Assembly: GCF_001854805.1 (NCBI RefSeq)
Contig: NZ_MBLO01000036.1
Coordinates: forward strand, 1 to 64,000
DNA: 64,000 nucleotides
Source of the DNA: Pseudofrankia coriaricola
GTDB lineage: Bacteria > Actinomycetota > Actinomycetes > Frankiales > Frankiaceae
Direction: 5' to 3'
Shown here: positions 43,213-51,388 of the stretch, piece by piece
Layout of the letters: every line of letters begins with the position of its first letter
Position numbering within the stretch: the first letter of the stretch is position 1
Notes under the pieces: model-generated
The model's database searches: none
What the model was told of the DNA's origin: nothing
Seen by the model: the letters and a program-made list of their open reading frames with translations, nothing else
Program-made: the position numbers and the translations under genes

Positions 43213-43704
43213 GTGGACACCGCACTCGACGCCGCGGACCAGCCGCGCACGCAGGCGGCTCTCGCCGGAGTCCAGCTGCTCGCCGCCGGGTACCTCGGGC
43301 TCAGCGTGGTGGCGCTGCTCGGGGCCCTCGCGCTGCGCGGCCACGCACCGATGGTCTACGCCGCGGCCGGCGGCCGCGTGCTGTCCGGCGTCGTCGTGGT
43401 CATCCTCTCCCAACGCGCCGCCCACGGGATCCGCCGGGCGTTCCAGCGGCTGCGGATCGTGTCCGCCATCGTCACGGTCACGGTCGTACCCGTTCTCGTG
43501 ATGCCCGGCCTGCCGGGCTGGCTGAAGCTCGAGCACGCCGCCTGCGGCCTGCTCATGCTGACGGTCGTCCGCATCGTCAACGGCCGCCGGTCGGGGTCGG
43601 CCTTCGCCACCGCCGTGCCCGACCGGGCCGACAGCGCGCGCCAGCCCGGCCGGCACCGCCAGCCCCGCCAGCTCCGCGTTCACCACGAGTCGCGGCGGCC
43701 CTGA
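43213..43704 (+). CDS. Small integral membrane protein
   Basis: 163 residues from the GTG at 43213. There are four predicted hydrophobic segments: VQLLAAGYLGLSVVALLGAL, AAGGRVLSGVVVVILSQ, IVSAIVTVTVVPVLVMPGL and HAACGLLMLTVVRIVNGR, followed by a basic tail (RRSGSAFATAVPDRADSARQ). No family recognised; it could be a small transporter-like or structural membrane protein. It is 241 bp after the preceding gene, with a bidirectional terminator downstream. Confidence 0.7.
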   Translation: MDTALDAADQPRTQAALAGVQLLAAGYLGLSVVALLGALALRGHAPMVYAAAGGRVLSGVVVVILSQRAAHGIRRAFQRLRIVSAIVTVTVVPVLVMPGLPGWLKLEHAACGLLMLTVVRIVNGRRSGSAFATAVPDRADSARQPGRHRQPRQLRVHHESRRP

Positions 43705-43791
43705 CCGGGCGGAACGGCCGCGGCGAGGACCCATCGGACGATCCTCAGCTCCCGCTGGCCGCCAGAAGGCGGAACGTCCAGCCGTCCGGTC

Positions 43792-43831
43792 GGCCGAGGC
43801 GCCTCCACCGATCAGTGGAGGCGCCTCGGCC
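43792..43831. terminator. Bidirectional terminator, 17-bp perfect stem
   Basis: GGCCGAGGCGCCTCCAC (43792-43808) and its exact complement (43815-43831) around a CGATCA loop. It lies in the convergent gap between the membrane protein gene (ends 43704) and the acyl-CoA ligase gene (ends 43841). Confidence 0.85.
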
Positions 43832-43840
43832 CAGCCTGCC

Positions 43841-45388
43841 TCAGGAACCGACCGACTCGTCCGCGAGATCGGCGACGAGCTGGGCCACCTGGTTGCGCAG
43901 GAGCTTGCCCGTAGGGGTGTACGGGAGCTCGTCGACGAAGACCACCTCGTCGGGGGTGCGGGAGCCGCGCAGGCGGGCGCGGACGTAGTCACGCAGCTCG
44001 TCGGCGGTCGCCGTCTCGTCGGGCAGGGCGACGACAGCGGCGACGATCCGCTGCCCCCACGTGTCGTCGGGCGCGCCGAACACGGCGACGTCGCGCAGCT
44101 TCGGGTGGCGGCCGAGGACGTCCTCGATCTCGGCCGGGGCGATGTTCTCGCCGCCGCGGATGATCGTGTCATCGCTGCGGCCCGTGATGAAGACGTAGCC
44201 GTCAGCGTCGAGGTAGGCGCCGTCCTTGGTCGGGAACCAGCCCTCCTCGTCCAGCACCGAGCCCAGGCCCTCGTACTCGCCGGAGACCTGCTCCCCGCGC
44301 ACCCACAGCAGACCGGGCTGGCCGACGCCGGCCGGGTTGCCGGCCTCGTCACGGATCTGGAACTCGACGCCCGGCACCGGCCGGCCGGCCGAGCCGAGGC
44401 GGGCACGCACCGCGGCGTCGTCTGCGGCGAAGGCGTCGCGGTGGTCGTCGGGGCCGAGCACGGCGATCGTCGAGCTGGTCTCGGTCAGGCCGTAGGCATT
44501 GACGAAGCCGGTGTCCGGGAAGGCGGCCAGCGCGGCCTCGAGCACCTGGCCGGGCATGCGGGCGCCGCCGTAGGCGAGCGAGCGCAGGTGCGGGGCCTCC
44601 GCGGGCTTGCCGCCGAGCACCTCGACGACGCGCACCAGCATCGTCGGCACCAGCATGACGTTGGTGATCCGCTCGGCGCGGACCGTGTCGAGCCAGGCCT
44701 GGGCCTCGAAGTTCGGCAGGTAGCAGATCCGCCGGCCGGAGTAGAAGTTCGTCAGCACCGTGCCGACGCCGGCGACGTGGTACGGCGGGACGCTCACCAG
44801 GATCGCGTCGTCCTCGTCGGCCGAGGCGAACTCGACCGTCTGCAGGACGTAGGAGATCAGGTTCGAGTGCCGCAGGATGACCCGCTTGGGCGCGGACGTG
44901 GTGCCGCTGGTGAAGAGCAGGACGCCGGTGGCGTCCGGGTCGACGTCCGGCGGGTCGAGGTCGGCGAACGGGTCCGCGCCGGGCGCCGGGGTGGCGGAGG
45001 CGGCGAACCACTCCTCGGTGGTGACGATGCCCGCGACGCCCTGGACGCCGTCGACGGCGCCGCGGTAGGCCTCGTCCGCGATGACCAGGACGGCGCCGAG
45101 CTGGGCGATCTGGCCACGCAGCTGCTCGGCGGACAGGCGGTAGTTCAGCGGCGCGATCGGCACCCCGGCGGACGCGGCGGCGAACAGGACGACGGGGAAG
45201 GCCGGCCCGTTGACACCGATGAACGCGACCCGCTCGGCCCCGGACGCCTTGATCGCGGCGGCGCCGGCGGCGACCCGGGCGCCGACCTCCTCATATGACA
45301 ACCCGCCGCCGGAGCGCGAGCCCAGGGCGATTCGCTCGCCATAGGCGCCGCGGGCCATGTCCAGCAGCATCGCGATCGTCATCCGCAC
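43841..45388 (-). CDS. AMP-dependent acyl-CoA synthetase/ligase
   Basis: A 515-residue adenylate-forming enzyme joining a carboxylic acid to CoA using ATP. It has the AMP-binding motif LLFTSGTTSAPKRVILRHSN (P-loop-like S-G-T-T-x-x-P-K), VNAYGLTETSSTIAVLGP, D-G-Y-V-F-I-T-G-R-S-D-D and the C-terminal catalytic lysine in PYTPTGKLLRNQ. The GTG at 45388 or the ATG at 45382 is the start, with GCGGGA just upstream. It is a fatty-acid or aromatic-acid ligase; the exact acid is unknown. Confidence 0.92.
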   Translation of the reverse strand: MRMTIAMLLDMARGAYGERIALGSRSGGGLSYEEVGARVAAGAAAIKASGAERVAFIGVNGPAFPVVLFAAASAGVPIAPLNYRLSAEQLRGQIAQLGAVLVIADEAYRGAVDGVQGVAGIVTTEEWFAASATPAPGADPFADLDPPDVDPDATGVLLFTSGTTSAPKRVILRHSNLISYVLQTVEFASADEDDAILVSVPPYHVAGVGTVLTNFYSGRRICYLPNFEAQAWLDTVRAERITNVMLVPTMLVRVVEVLGGKPAEAPHLRSLAYGGARMPGQVLEAALAAFPDTGFVNAYGLTETSSTIAVLGPDDHRDAFAADDAAVRARLGSAGRPVPGVEFQIRDEAGNPAGVGQPGLLWVRGEQVSGEYEGLGSVLDEEGWFPTKDGAYLDADGYVFITGRSDDTIIRGGENIAPAEIEDVLGRHPKLRDVAVFGAPDDTWGQRIVAAVVALPDETATADELRDYVRARLRGSRTPDEVVFVDELPYTPTGKLLRNQVAQLVADLADESVGS

Positions 45389-46096
45389 TCCCGCTCGTCA
45401 AGGGCCACAGACAGGCCGAGCGGCTCCCCGGCGGCGCGCCCGCGGCGCGACGCGGAAAGCCTGCTCAGCCCCGGGTATCGGTGCCTAGACGCTTGCACCC
45501 CGTGGTCAGGGCGCGCAACCGTTCGCAGCGATCGTCACAGGCATTCCAGCGCGATCGTCACAAGTCTTCCAGCAGGTGCCGCGGGCCGCCGGACGGAACA
45601 GATCGCCATTCTACGATATGCGCCACCCGACGCCCCCAGAGACGCATGGGCAGCGGCCACCCGGAGACCAACAACCGCGGGACCGATCCGCTCGACTGGC
45701 CAGCCGGACGCAAGGAGAGATGGCGCCACCCGGGACCCGCGGAACGGACCGGCCGCGGCCGGCACGCGCGCCAGCGGCCAACCCCCTGATAAGAATCAAG
45801 TTCTAGGCGGGCGAAACCCTGACCACCGCGGCCTGTCGGGACGTGGATGGTCGGGCGACGTCCGGTTGATTGCCGTTCTCTTAAGTGAGAATGTGGTTCT
45901 GGCTTCGGTCTGGTGGCCTCCCTGGTGCCCAGGCCGCCGGCCGTGCCGCGGCCAGTCATAGCCTTGGCCGCTGTCGCCGCCACCGTCGCCGTCCGCGGCA
46001 ACGGCAACGGCAACGAGGCCAGGACGCCACGAACCAGCGACGCCCACGAACCAGCGACGCCACACCAGCGCGTCAGCGCCCGCGAAGGAGCAGCAC
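45389..46096. other. Divergent intergenic region with operator-like palindromes
   Basis: About 700 bp between the ligase (minus) and crotonase (plus) genes, with no credible ORF. Inverted sequences lie at 45789-45805 (AAGAATCAAGTTCT) and 45876-45891 (TTCTCTTAAGTGAGAA). These are candidate sites for a TetR-type regulator. The repeated CCACGAACCAGCGACGCC (about 46028-46060) lies just before the crotonase. Confidence 0.5.
45876..45891. promoter_or_regulatory. Operator-like palindrome
   Basis: TTCTCTTAAGTGAGAA has 5-bp arms (TTCTC/GAGAA) around TTAAGT and is much more AT-rich than its surroundings. It lies 206 bp upstream of the crotonase gene, where a repressor of the divergent pair would bind. 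Confidence 0.4.
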
Positions 46097-46846
46097 ATGT
46101 CCGTCGACGTCGAACGGCGTGGCCCGGTCACCATCGTCACGATCAACCGGCCGAGCGCCGGCAACTCGCTCGACGGCGCCACCATGACCGGGATCGGCTA
46201 CGCCTTCGAGGAGGCGGCGAAGGACAACGAGGTCCGCGCCGTCGTCCTCACGGCCGCCGGCGAGAAGATCTTCTGTGCCGGCATGGACCTCAAGGCCTTC
46301 GTCACCCCGGGCGCGATGGAGGTGCAGGGCCCCGGCCTGGGCATCTTCATGCGGCAGGCGTACCCCAAGCCGATCATCGCGGCGGTCAACGGCGCCGCCG
46401 TCGGCGGCGGCTTCGAGCTGGCGCTGTTCTGCGACCTCATCGTCGCCGCCCAGACCGCCAAGTTCGGCCTGCCCGAGGTCTCCCGCGGCCTGGTCGCGGC
46501 CGGCGGCGGCACCCGCCTGCCGACCCGGATCCCGCTCGCCTTCGCGCTTGAGCTCGGCCTCACCGGCAAGCCCGTCATGGCCGCACGGCTCTACGAGGTG
46601 GGCCTGGTCAACCGGGTCGTCCCGGCCGCCGACGTGCTGACGACCGCGCTCGAGCTCGCGGACGCGATCGCGGACAACGGCCCGCTGGCCGTCCAGTGCA
46701 CCAAGGCCCTGATGCACGGCGAGGTGCCGGCGGCCGACTGGGACGGCATCGGCAAGGCCGTCGCCCCGGTCTTCGCCAGCGAGGACGCCAAGGAGGGCGC
46801 GACCGCGTTCGCCCAGAAGCGCAAGCCGAACTGGGTCGGCCGCTGA
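46097..46846 (+). CDS. Enoyl-CoA hydratase
   Basis: A 249-residue crotonase, complete. It has RGPVTIVTINRPSAGNSLDG, the oxyanion-hole segment AAGEKIFCAGMDLKAF (G-M-D-L), VNGAAVGGGFELALFCDLIV and catalytic-glutamate-region FGLPEVSRGLVAAGGGTRLP. The C-terminal lid is FASEDAKEGATAFAQKRKPN. GAAGGAG precedes the ATG. It would hydrate a trans-2-enoyl-CoA in beta-oxidation. It is divergent from the acyl-CoA ligase at 45388, with shared control likely. Confidence 0.93.
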   Translation: MSVDVERRGPVTIVTINRPSAGNSLDGATMTGIGYAFEEAAKDNEVRAVVLTAAGEKIFCAGMDLKAFVTPGAMEVQGPGLGIFMRQAYPKPIIAAVNGAAVGGGFELALFCDLIVAAQTAKFGLPEVSRGLVAAGGGTRLPTRIPLAFALELGLTGKPVMAARLYEVGLVNRVVPAADVLTTALELADAIADNGPLAVQCTKALMHGEVPAADWDGIGKAVAPVFASEDAKEGATAFAQKRKPNWVGR

Positions 46847-46930
46847 CCAGGCACTGATGGTGGCGAGCCGGGCCCGTGTACCGGGCCCGGCTCGCGCCAG
46901 CGCCCGCCGGCACCCCGCCATACTGGCCCG

Positions 46931-47866
46931 GTGGAACCCATCGCGCCGTCCGGGCGGCAGCTGGAGCTCAGCCATGCCGACAGCACCGTCACGATCGTCG
47001 AGGTCGGCGGCGGGCTGCGCGACTACCAGGTCGGCGGCGTCCGGGTGCTCGACGGCTACCCCGTCGACGCCATGGCGCCGCACAGCAGCGGCCAGCTGCT
47101 CGCGCCCTGGCCGAACCGGATCGCCGGCGGCCGCTACCCGTGGGGCGGGAAGACCCAGCAGCTGCCGATCAGCGAGGTCAAGACCGGCAACGCGAGCCAC
47201 GGCCTCGCCCGCTGGTCGGCCTGGGATCTGGAGCGGACCGGCCCCGCCGCGGCCACCGCGTCGTTCGTGGTCCGCGCCCAGTCCGGCTACCCGTTCACCG
47301 TCGCCGTCACCGCCGCCTACGCGCTCGGCGACGACGGTCTGACGGTCACCATGACGGCGACCAACCTGTCGGCGGCCCCCGCCCCGGTCGGCATGGGCGC
47401 CCATCCGTATCTGCTGGTTCCCGGGCCGGGCGGCGCGCCGGTGCGCGCCGACGACGTCACGCTCACCCTGCCGACGGAGCGGGTGCTGCTCGTCGACGAC
47501 CGGATGATCCCGGCCGGGACCCAGGACGTCGCGGGCGGGCCGTTCGACTTCCGCGCCGCGCGCGCGGTCGGGCCGCTGGCCATCGATCACTGCTTCGCCG
47601 GGCCACGCCGCGACCCTGACGGCCGCGCTCGCGTCGTCCTCGCCGCGCCGGCCGGCGGCGGGTCCGTCACCGTCTGGATGGACGAGGCCTGGGACTACAT
47701 CCAGGTGTTCACGGGCGACACGCTCAGCGTGGACGAGCGGCGCCGCAGCATCGCCGTCGAGCCGCAGACCTGCCCCGCCGACGCCTTCAACTCCGGCGAG
47801 GGGCTGCGCGTCCTGGAACCCGGGGAGAGCTTCGGCGGCTCCTGGGGCATCTCCCCCGTCCTGTGA
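46931..47866 (+). CDS. Aldose 1-epimerase family protein
   Basis: A 311-residue galactose-mutarotase-fold protein that interconverts alpha and beta anomers of free sugars. It has LLAPWPNRIAGGRYPWGGK (substrate-binding N-R), TGNASHGLARWSAWDL (catalytic histidine), PVGMGAHPYLLVPG (second histidine), AIDHCFAGPRRDP and glutamate in the ending CPADAFNSGEGLRVLEPGES. The start is GTG 46931, 85 bp after the crotonase, same strand. Confidence 0.92.
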   Translation: MEPIAPSGRQLELSHADSTVTIVEVGGGLRDYQVGGVRVLDGYPVDAMAPHSSGQLLAPWPNRIAGGRYPWGGKTQQLPISEVKTGNASHGLARWSAWDLERTGPAAATASFVVRAQSGYPFTVAVTAAYALGDDGLTVTMTATNLSAAPAPVGMGAHPYLLVPGPGGAPVRADDVTLTLPTERVLLVDDRMIPAGTQDVAGGPFDFRAARAVGPLAIDHCFAGPRRDPDGRARVVLAAPAGGGSVTVWMDEAWDYIQVFTGDTLSVDERRRSIAVEPQTCPADAFNSGEGLRVLEPGESFGGSWGISPVL

Positions 47867-47978
47867 CACCGCCGGGGCAATAGCCGCGGTATCCCACGCC
47901 AGCCCCGGTTCGCTCCGTGCTACGCCGACTGGCCACGCGGGACTCGTCCAGGTCGCGCCGGGTCGAGGCGGATGTGGG

Positions 47979-48788
47979 TCAGAAGTCGCTGCCGCCGTCG
48001 ACGTTGATGTCGGCGCCGGTCATGTAGGAGTTGGTCCGGGAACTGACGAAGGCGATGACCGGGCCGATCTCCGCCGGGTCGCCCGCACGCGGCAGGAACG
48101 CCGGATGCGCGAAGTCCTCCTTGATGACGCGCATCGCGTCGGCGAGGCTGTCCGGATCGATCCCGCGGCTGGCGGGCAGCGCCCGCAGGTAGCCCTTCAT
48201 GCCCTCGGACAGGAACGAGCCGGGCGAGACCGTGTTGACGAGGATGCCGTCGGGCGCGAGCGACTGTGCCAGGTTCTTGCTGACGCTGGTCAGCGCCGCC
48301 TTGGCCGCGGTGTAGGCCACCAGGCCGGGCGACTGCCGGCGGGTCGAGTGCGCCGACACGTTGACGATCCGAGCCCAGGCGGCGGCGCGCAGCAGCGGCA
48401 GCGCGGCACGCACCGTCCGCACGGCCGACAGCGTGCCGATGTCGAACGTCGCGACCCACTCCGCGTCGTCGGAACCCTCGAACCCCTTGACCCCCACCTC
48501 GACCGGCCCGGCCGCGTTGACGAGCACGTTCAGCTCACCCCAGCGGCCGCCGACCTCCTCGAAGGCCGCGGCCACCGACGCGGCGGCGGTCAGGTCGGTG
48601 ACTGTCCCGAACGCCTCGGCCGCGCCGAGCGCGAGCGCGCGCTCGACGGTCTCGTCGAGCGCCGCCTTGCCGCGGGCGAGGACGGCGACGCGCGCGCCCT
48701 CGCGGGCGAAGCTCTCGACGGCGGCCCGGCCCATCCCCTTCGAGCCTCCGCTGACGACGACGGCCGCGCCGCCTAATCCAAGGTCCAC
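47979..48788 (-). CDS. Short-chain dehydrogenase/reductase
   Basis: A 269-residue classical SDR: cofactor motif VVVSGGSKGMGRAAVESFAR, NVLVNAAGPVEVG (N-A-A-G), catalytic VNVSAHSTRRQSPGLVAYTA (S and Y-x-x-x-K: YTAAKAAL) and an ending TGADINVDGGSDF. It reduces or oxidises a carbonyl/alcohol, perhaps the hydroxyacyl-CoA step beside the thiolase. GAAGGAGA is ideally spaced before the GTG start at 48788. It lies 115 bp downstream of the thiolase, same strand. Confidence 0.92.
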   Translation of the reverse strand: MDLGLGGAAVVVSGGSKGMGRAAVESFAREGARVAVLARGKAALDETVERALALGAAEAFGTVTDLTAAASVAAAFEEVGGRWGELNVLVNAAGPVEVGVKGFEGSDDAEWVATFDIGTLSAVRTVRAALPLLRAAAWARIVNVSAHSTRRQSPGLVAYTAAKAALTSVSKNLAQSLAPDGILVNTVSPGSFLSEGMKGYLRALPASRGIDPDSLADAMRVIKEDFAHPAFLPRAGDPAEIGPVIAFVSSRTNSYMTGADINVDGGSDF

Positions 48789-48903
48789 CGGATCTCCTTC
48801 CCGCGCGCCGCCGCGCGGCGCGGTCGAGTCTCGCGACAGGTTCCTCGGCCGAGCCCCAGCCTGCTGTGAGGCGGCCGCGCCGAGCTCCGGGACGGGGCCC
48901 CGC

Positions 48904-50115
48904 TCAGTTGATTTTCTCGAAGATGGCGGCGATGCCCTGGCCGCCGCCGATGCACAGGGTCTCCAGGCCGTAGCGGGCGTCGCGGCGGTGCATCTCGTGC
49001 AACAGGGTGGCGAGGATCCGCCCGCCGGTCGCGGCCACCGGGTGGCCGAGCGAGATACCGGAGCCGTTGACGTTGATCCGCTCCCAGTCGGCCTCGGTCA
49101 CGCCCCACTCCCGGGTGCAGGCCAGCACCTGCGCGGCGAACGCCTCGTTGACCTCGATGAGGTCCAGGTCCGAGAACTTCAGCCCGGCGCGGTCCAGTGC
49201 CTTCGCGGTCGCCGGCACCGGGCCGATGCCCATCGTGCGCGGCGGCACCCCGGCGACCGCCCAGGACACCAGCCGCGCGAGCGGACGCAGCCCGAGGCGC
49301 TCGGCCTGTTCGGGATGGGTGACGATGCACGCCGACGCGCCGTCGTTCTGACCGCTGGCGTTGCCGGCGGTGACAGTGGCCTCCGGGTCGGCCTTGCCCA
49401 TGATCGGCCGCAGCTTGGCCAGGGTTTCCAGCGAGCTGTCCGGCCGCGGGTGCTCGTCGGTGGTGACGACGACGCTTTCCCGCTTGCGCGGGACGGTGAG
49501 CGGGATGATCTCGTCGTCGAACCTGCCGGACCGCTGGGCGGCGACGGCGCGCTGGTGCGAGCGCAGTGCCAGCTCGTCCTGTTCCGCCCGGGGGATCGAG
49601 TACTCCTTGCGCAGGTTCTCCGCCGTCTCGATCATCCCGCCCGGGACGGGGAAGTTCCGGCCGCCCGCGGTGACCCGCCCGCGCGCGAGCGCGTCGTGGA
49701 AGGTCAGCCCGCCGCCGCGCACGCCCCAGCGGCTCTCATGGGAGAAGAACGGCGCGTTGCTCATGCTCTCCGCGCCGCCGGCGATGATCAGGTCACTGAC
49801 GCCGGTCTGCACCTGCATCGCCGCGGTGACCAGGGTCTGCACCCCGGAGCCGCAGCGGCGGTCGACCTGCAGGCCGGGAACCTCGACCCCAAGCCCCGCG
49901 TCCAGCGCCACGACCCGGCCCAGCGCCGGCGCGTCCATGCTCGGATAGCAGCACCCGAACAGCACGTCGTCGACGTCCGCCGCCGCAAGCCCCGTCCGCT
50001 CCACCAGACCACGCACGACGGCGGCGCCGAGCTCGTGGACGGCCAACGGCCGGAGCGAACCCCCGTAGCCACCCACCGGGGTCCGCACCGGGCTGCAGAT
50101 CACCGCGTCACGCAT
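48904..50115 (-). CDS. Acetyl-CoA acetyltransferase (thiolase)
   Basis: 403 residues, a standard thiolase. It has the acyl-binding cysteine in VDRRCGSGVQTLVTAAMQVQ (about residue 90), IIAGGAESMSN, the GNASGQNDGASA region, VNEAFAAQVLA, NGSGISLGHPVAATGGRI and the second cysteine in ETLCIGGGQGIAAIF. It cleaves 3-ketoacyl-CoA or condenses acetyl-CoA. GGAGGATGA precedes the ATG at 50115. A promoter-like pair lies about 170 bp upstream. With the SDR and the nearby ligase and crotonase it completes a beta-oxidation set. Confidence 0.94.
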   Translation of the reverse strand: MRDAVICSPVRTPVGGYGGSLRPLAVHELGAAVVRGLVERTGLAAADVDDVLFGCCYPSMDAPALGRVVALDAGLGVEVPGLQVDRRCGSGVQTLVTAAMQVQTGVSDLIIAGGAESMSNAPFFSHESRWGVRGGGLTFHDALARGRVTAGGRNFPVPGGMIETAENLRKEYSIPRAEQDELALRSHQRAVAAQRSGRFDDEIIPLTVPRKRESVVVTTDEHPRPDSSLETLAKLRPIMGKADPEATVTAGNASGQNDGASACIVTHPEQAERLGLRPLARLVSWAVAGVPPRTMGIGPVPATAKALDRAGLKFSDLDLIEVNEAFAAQVLACTREWGVTEADWERINVNGSGISLGHPVAATGGRILATLLHEMHRRDARYGLETLCIGGGQGIAAIFEKIN

Positions 50116-50283
50116 TCATCCTCCACCGACAGTCCCGCGGTCGGCGGTCAGCCGACTCCTGGTCGGTCACACCGTGACGCGCCGGCGCACCGCGCCGCAA
50201 CAGGTCTCCCATCCCGACGACACCGGAAGACAGATCATCGGGGTCGCCCCCGACCGGCGTTCGGCGGCGACCCCGACGGGCCC

Positions 50284-50312
50284 ACCATACGCAGGTTATA
50301 TACATTATTCAA
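50284..50312 (-). promoter_or_regulatory. Candidate sigma-70-type promoter for thiolase
   Basis: On the minus strand, TTGAAT (50312-50307) and TATGGT (50289-50284) are separated by exactly 17 bp in a strikingly AT-rich patch (TTATATACATTATTC) within GC-rich DNA. It points towards the thiolase gene, with a 5' leader of about 160 nt. Confidence 0.4.
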
Positions 50313-51179
50313 CTAACACGCTTGGCGCGGAGGCCTCCGGGACGGTCCTGGCACCGTGGCGAAGGCCGTCAGGATCGCCGCGCGGATAGCGGATGGCTGT
50401 TCGGCCCAGGGGGCGTGCCCGGCGGCGCTGAACACGATCCGGTTTCCGGCGGGCAGGGCCACGAACAGGGAGTCGGTCGCCTGCCAGGGGCGCGGGTCGT
50501 CCGAGCCGAGCAGCATGGTCACCGGTCGGCGCAGGTCGGCGGCAAGGGTGAGGAGATCCACCGTGTCGCGATCCGCCCAGAGCTGCCGATAGGCCGCGGT
50601 GTTCACCCCGACGTGCGGGGGGCGGGTAGCCCACAGCGCGGCGGCGTGCTCGATCGCCGCGGGACCAGGCGAGAAATCAGGCCGCCACTGCAGCAGGCAC
50701 CACTCCCGCTCCTCGGCTGGGTTGCGTTGGCGACTGCCAAGCTCCATCCACCGAGGCAGGTCCGCGCCCAGGCGGCGCTCCCGCTCGGAGACGTATCCAT
50801 CCCGAAATCCATCGCCCGCACCGACCCCGGCGACGTAGACGACGCCGGTGACCCGATCGGGAAAATGCGCGGCGTAGCGCAGGGCGAGCTCGGCGCCCCA
50901 GGAGTGCCCGACCACGCCCCAATGGTCCACTCCTAGCGCGGCCCGCAGCTGCTCCAGATCGTTCACAGCCTGCTCGATGGTGAACCGCCCACCGCCGCGG
51001 TCGGTGGACCGTCCGCAGCCGCGCTGATCGAACCGGATCACCGTGAACACGTCATCCAGCAGCGCGGCAAGGGGCGCGAGGTAATCCCACAGTCCTGGCC
51101 CACCATGGCACAGCAGAAGAGGTGGTCCATCACCACTGACCGCGGTCCACAACAGCGTGCCGTCCGACAGCTCGACCAC
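50313..51179 (-). CDS. Alpha/beta hydrolase, proline-iminopeptidase-like
   Basis: A 288-residue hydrolase. It has the oxyanion sequence LLLCHGGPGLWDYLAPLAAL (H-G-G-P-G), FDQRGCGRST, nucleophile elbow VVGHSWGAELALRYA (G-x-S-x-G, serine about residue 106) and the late PAGNRIVFSAAGHAPWAEQP with the catalytic histidine. The H-G-G-P-G and D-Q-R-G-C-G-R-S motifs are typical of prolyl aminopeptidases and related epoxide or lactone hydrolases. GTG start at 51179. Its end lies inside the putative thiolase promoter region. Confidence 0.9.
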   Translation of the reverse strand: MVELSDGTLLWTAVSGDGPPLLLCHGGPGLWDYLAPLAALLDDVFTVIRFDQRGCGRSTDRGGGRFTIEQAVNDLEQLRAALGVDHWGVVGHSWGAELALRYAAHFPDRVTGVVYVAGVGAGDGFRDGYVSERERRLGADLPRWMELGSRQRNPAEEREWCLLQWRPDFSPGPAAIEHAAALWATRPPHVGVNTAAYRQLWADRDTVDLLTLAADLRRPVTMLLGSDDPRPWQATDSLFVALPAGNRIVFSAAGHAPWAEQPSAIRAAILTAFATVPGPSRRPPRQAC

Positions 51180-51388
51180 AACAAGATCCTAGTGTCTGTG
51201 TCCGAGCCGGCGGGGCGTGGAAGGCGTTCGCGAAGATGAACGCCGCCTCTCGGAACAGGATGGCGCCGCGCCCGCGCGAGGCGGCCGCAAGCCGGCCTGA
51301 CGTCGACACGACGGCGCGCCAGGGGCCGGATCTCGGCCGTCTGACGCACGGCGCCGGACCTGCGACCAGCGCGGCCTGCCGGAGCGGG

